NCBI RefSeq assembly: GCF_030247185.1
Contig: NC_080571.1
Coordinates: 160,542,852-160,606,851, forward strand
Origin: Malaya genurostris
Taxonomy: Eukaryota; Arthropoda; Insecta; Diptera; Culicidae
Reading direction: 5' to 3'
Length of the DNA stretch: 64,000 nt
Under the pieces are notes generated by a model that saw only the letters and a program-made list of their open reading frames with translations, did no database searches and was not told the DNA's origin. A program made the translations under genes and the position numbers. Numbering within the stretch: the first letter of the stretch is position 1; every line of letters begins with the position of its first letter. Positions 62,401 to 64,000 of the stretch are shown in pieces.

Positions 62401-62448
62401 CCTACACATAAATTTGCACAGATAGTGTTACGATCCACATTTTTATAA
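59347..62448 (+). CDS. CR1/T1 ORF2 (endonuclease, reverse transcriptase)
   Basis: A 1,033-codon open frame. An APE-like endonuclease spans about residues 75-310 (Y-Y-Q-N-V-R-G-L-R, E-T-G-L-D near 111, G-D-F-N near 225). RT spans about 560-850 (Y-R-G-I-K-N, T-D-L-K-A-A-F-D, P-Q-G-R-N-M-G-P, Y-A-D-D-L near 758). A C-terminal thumb-like region follows (R-F-V-R-L-A-L-R-N-L-P). The frame has no ATG near its start: the first usable codon is TTG and the frame opens inside ORF1, so translation probably needs re-initiation or a -1 shift. The start is nominal. No disabling change seen. Confidence 0.88.
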   Translation: MVRRNHVPGIRASVNKLRSSGASHQFGELLNKSISVRSTVDGGNLRVSTRGEYFPVDFCFTTLNDPALQHEERDEAQIWVYYQNVRGLRTKIDEFFLTTADCNFDIIILTETGLDDRINSQQLFGNSFNVFRCDRSSANSNKSTFGGVLIAISQKYASSIIETQIGHSIEQVCACATVQGIKLFLCGVYIPPDKSKNVDFIDAHVSTVSELCSKGSANDIVLVCGDFNQPRIVWNKRPEDTHFICSSLLPVASTALIDGMDYLNLCQANQQRNHLGRLLDLIFCSSERQLVVDRNVAPLLPVDPHYPPLVVSVPVDCVSNSRHSEPIHESRRLNYRKTNFTALLEHLRNVDWIFLQETDNVNEMATAFCDALLQWFSSNLPFTKRPINPPWTTGRLRELKRVRNAWQRKHRRWQSSETLRMFKSSSENYRRLIAGLYKAYVMRVQTDLRRNPKKFWNFANSKRKSRSVPSSVCYDGVTSKSTLESCDLFAKFFASVFAGNTASDIEAKVAALDVPENLAYIDTFNITPYMVVAAAKKLKRSFSAGPDGIPAAVYSHCATVLAEPLCVIFNKSFEQGIFPVIWKQSYMFPVYKAGDRNTVRNYRGIKNFSAASKLLEIIVSNELFARTKNYISTDQHGFMPGPSVSTNLLDFTSTCISRLEEKVQIDAVYTDLKAAFDRIDHRILLYKISRLGATHKFIDWLCSYLSGRVLRVKLDSCVSSSFTNISGVPQGRNMGPLLFSLFFNDAILMLSGGCKLVYADDLKLYLEIRSIDDCIRLQKLLDEFVTWFRRNWLIVSIAKCQVITFHRILNPLHFDYKIDGQTLKRVDRVNDLGVLLDSKLTFNMHRSALITKATRQLGFIAKIGRDFKDPHCLKALYCSLVRPILENASIVWSPYQLAWSLRIERVQKRFVRLALRNLPWQHPHDLPPYPDRCRLIGLDSLDRRRKIQQAIFVAKILNGDIDSPKLLSSLDFRASQRSLRSTGSLQPRFHRTTFGFYEPITACIRTFGTVEHLFDFGEPTHKFAQIVLRSTFL

Positions 62449-62514
62449 CTTGACTACATCATATTCATTAAGACCTTTTACTGTCGGATGAATTAAAAAT
62501 AAATAAATAAATAA

Positions 62515-62560
62515 ATTGTGATAACGAATTTTTTCTGCACTGACAGTAAAACTTTATGGT
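62515..62560. other. 20-bp inverted border and spacer joint
   Basis: Starts with attgtgataacgaatttttt, the reverse complement of 58472-58491, and runs into tatagtgatatagtgcga, shared by the rDNA arms. Confidence 0.5.
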
Positions 62561-63925
62561 ATAGTGATATAGTGCGACATTCTATGTCTCTTGCCAACTG
62601 ATTCTACTCTGGTTATCGGTACCGTGGATAGTACATGACCTAGTGGAGGTATCGTACTAGGACTGTGTAGCACGTCTCGAACGTCTTGATCGTTCGATGA
62701 CGTGCTTATTTTTTTAAGTTTTTATTTACCATACATCACCATACTCGTCTAAGATATTCCCATCAGTTTGCCATATGATGTACCATAAATGGCCCTTGTA
62801 GTGGGATACATCCCCATACCTGCCTTAGACGTTCCCATCAGTTTGCCATATGATGTACCATGAATGGGGCCCTTGTAGTGGGATACATCCCCATACCTGC
62901 CTTAGACGTTCCCATCAGTTTGCCATATGATGTACCATTAATGGCCCTTGTAGTGGGCATGTCAGCTAAACCGCCTTCTACGTTCCGGTCGGTCTGCCGC
63001 ACGATGCGAGGCATACTTGTCTCACTGACGGTACCGTAGTATACGGTTCCGCTGGTTGCGGTGGACCGACGCGTTAAAGTTATTAGAAATTATGATAAAG
63101 TTGGCCTGTTTTGGCCACCAATCTATCTACAGGGGGACCACATTTCGGAACGTATGCGTGACTTTTGAGCCCAAAAAATGCATTTTGAGCGTATGGTCAA
63201 TTTGGTCCGGAGGGGGTGCATGCTATGTGAGTGGACCAACCATGGTGCGGTACACTACGGTTTGGCTGGACAGGTTCGAACAGAGAGGCATAATGGCTAT
63301 ATGAGCGAGTCCAACCATGATGTTGTACACTACGGTTTGGCTGGACAGGTACGAACAGTGAGGCATAATGGCTATATGAGCGAGTCCAACCATGATGTGG
63401 TGCACTATGGTTTGGTCGGAGGAGGTACAAGTAAATGGTCGATCGGTTGGTTAAACAGACGGAAGCGTGTTCTGTCGAACCGACTCCGACTAATGCGAAG
63501 AGGATTTAGGTGTCTGATGAATGTTATACGGCTACCACGTTATATGCGATAGCTAACGACAGTAGCAGGTATAATGATTCGTCCTGATTGGTGTACCATC
63601 ATCTACCATGGGCAGTGGTTGAACCGTAGTCGGCCGTCAAAGATGGGAATCTTTTTTCGATTGTTTTGCTTGACATCTAGCACCGCGTACAATCGGGGTA
63701 CGGCTAGTGTCTCATACGAGCACGAATGTGCGAATGAAATATGTTGTGGTGAAATTCAATGGCACGGGATTTCGTATCCCAAGCCGTACTTTTTCTCTTG
63801 ACACGAGAAGGGGAAGGAGGACGGTGATTTGATAGCTACCAAAGAACGGTGTTGAACGAAGGCGGCCATACCATAGTTCATACCAGATTTAACGGCTCAT
63901 CACTGACTGACTGACCCGGACGAAT
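62560..63925 (+). other. External spacer, right inverted arm
   Basis: Reverse complement of 54436-55765 with small differences (for example one unit of repeat family 2 has gaatggggccc). It contains the hairpin, both 75-bp repeat families and leads into the plus-strand 18S. Confidence 0.8.
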
Positions 63926-64000
63926 TCTGGTTGATCCTACCAGTAATATATGCTTGTCTCAAAGGTTAAGCCATGCATGTCTAAGTACAAACAGATTTAA
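63926..64000 (+). rRNA. 18S rRNA, 5' end (cut by window edge)
   Basis: ATTCTGGTTGATCCTACCAG and the following 50 bases are the conserved 18S start (TATATGCTTGTCTCAAAGG, GCATGTCTAAGTACAAACAG). It matches the eukaryotic norm better than the left copy. The rest lies outside the window. Confidence 0.85.

Larger units (their letters stand above)
58492..62514 (+). mobile_element. CR1/T1-type LINE, nearly complete
   Basis: It has a short 5' region (58492-58642), ORF1, ORF2 without internal stops and an AT-rich 3' end of aaataaataaataaat (62497-62514). Both outer borders carry the 20-bp motif aaaaaattcgttatcacaat, at 58472-58491 direct and at 62515-62534 inverted. The insertion lies in rDNA spacer between the hAT element and the right inverted arm. 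The ORFs look intact, so this may be a young copy. Confidence 0.85.

Noticed and set aside
54436..63925. Inverted arms as an assembly palindrome
   Set aside because: Not excluded, but the arms differ by substitutions and small indels, and the two 18S starts differ, so a fold-back artefact of one molecule is less likely.

Overview
The window looks like eukaryotic, insect, heterochromatin-like DNA, most probably from a mosquito. The evidence is dipteran-type retroelements (Ty3, BEL/Pao, Jockey, I, R1, CR1/T1 and L2-like clades), a DD41D mariner, hAT, Culicidae-like 5.8S/28S rRNA sequence, and short interspersed motifs that I recall as common in mosquito genomes. I find no intact single-copy host gene. 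Nearly all of the 64 kb is transposons nested in transposons, or ribosomal DNA broken up by transposons.

Bases 1-10,300 hold the 3' part of a Ty3-type LTR element. Its tail is interrupted by a 4.0-kb LTR element with no recognisable LTR-element genes on the minus strand (4518-8530: 191-bp LTRs, 5-bp target duplication, primer-binding site and polypurine tract all visible), which itself contains an I-clade LINE fragment and a GC-rich minisatellite. Two short inverted-repeat elements follow: 8770-9478, with a 9-bp target duplication, and 9586-10317, flanked by TTAA like piggyBac.

Bases 10,670-20,900 are one L2/CR1-like LINE whose ORF1 is split by a BEL/Pao element (12465-17634). The BEL element has identical 281-bp LTRs but has lost the RT core and the integrase core. 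A separate 379-bp piece of the BEL 5' end (R-U5-PBS-leader) sits earlier in the same ORF1.

Bases 20,900-41,180 contain a SINE-like tract, microsatellites, two copies of a repeat derived from a histone gene cluster (histone-type 3' stem-loops, an H2B-like remnant, paired TATA boxes), a broken Ty3 RT, a deleted DD41D mariner, and an I-clade LINE 3' end that runs into a 1.6-kb hexamer array. A nearly complete Jockey LINE is inserted in the second histone-like repeat, and an I-clade LINE further on is itself interrupted by a tRNA-type SINE.

Bases 41,180-64,000 are ribosomal DNA and its parasites. On the minus strand lie 18S (internally deleted), ITS1, 5.8S, ITS2 and 28S. The 28S is split by an antisense R1-clade LINE with a 14-bp target duplication, carries a (TA)n expansion at the expected hidden-break region, and is cut off at its 3' side by a CR1/T1 LINE. 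Upstream of 18S, the external spacer is repeated in inverted orientation at 62,560-63,930, leading into a second 18S start on the plus strand. The two rDNA units are therefore head-to-head, separated by spacer, a hAT element and a CR1/T1 LINE with a full-length ORF2. A second hAT copy next to matching spacer lies at 42.2-45.3 kb. Nothing here works as a cellular pathway; the interest is in nested insertions, non-autonomous elements and rDNA decay.
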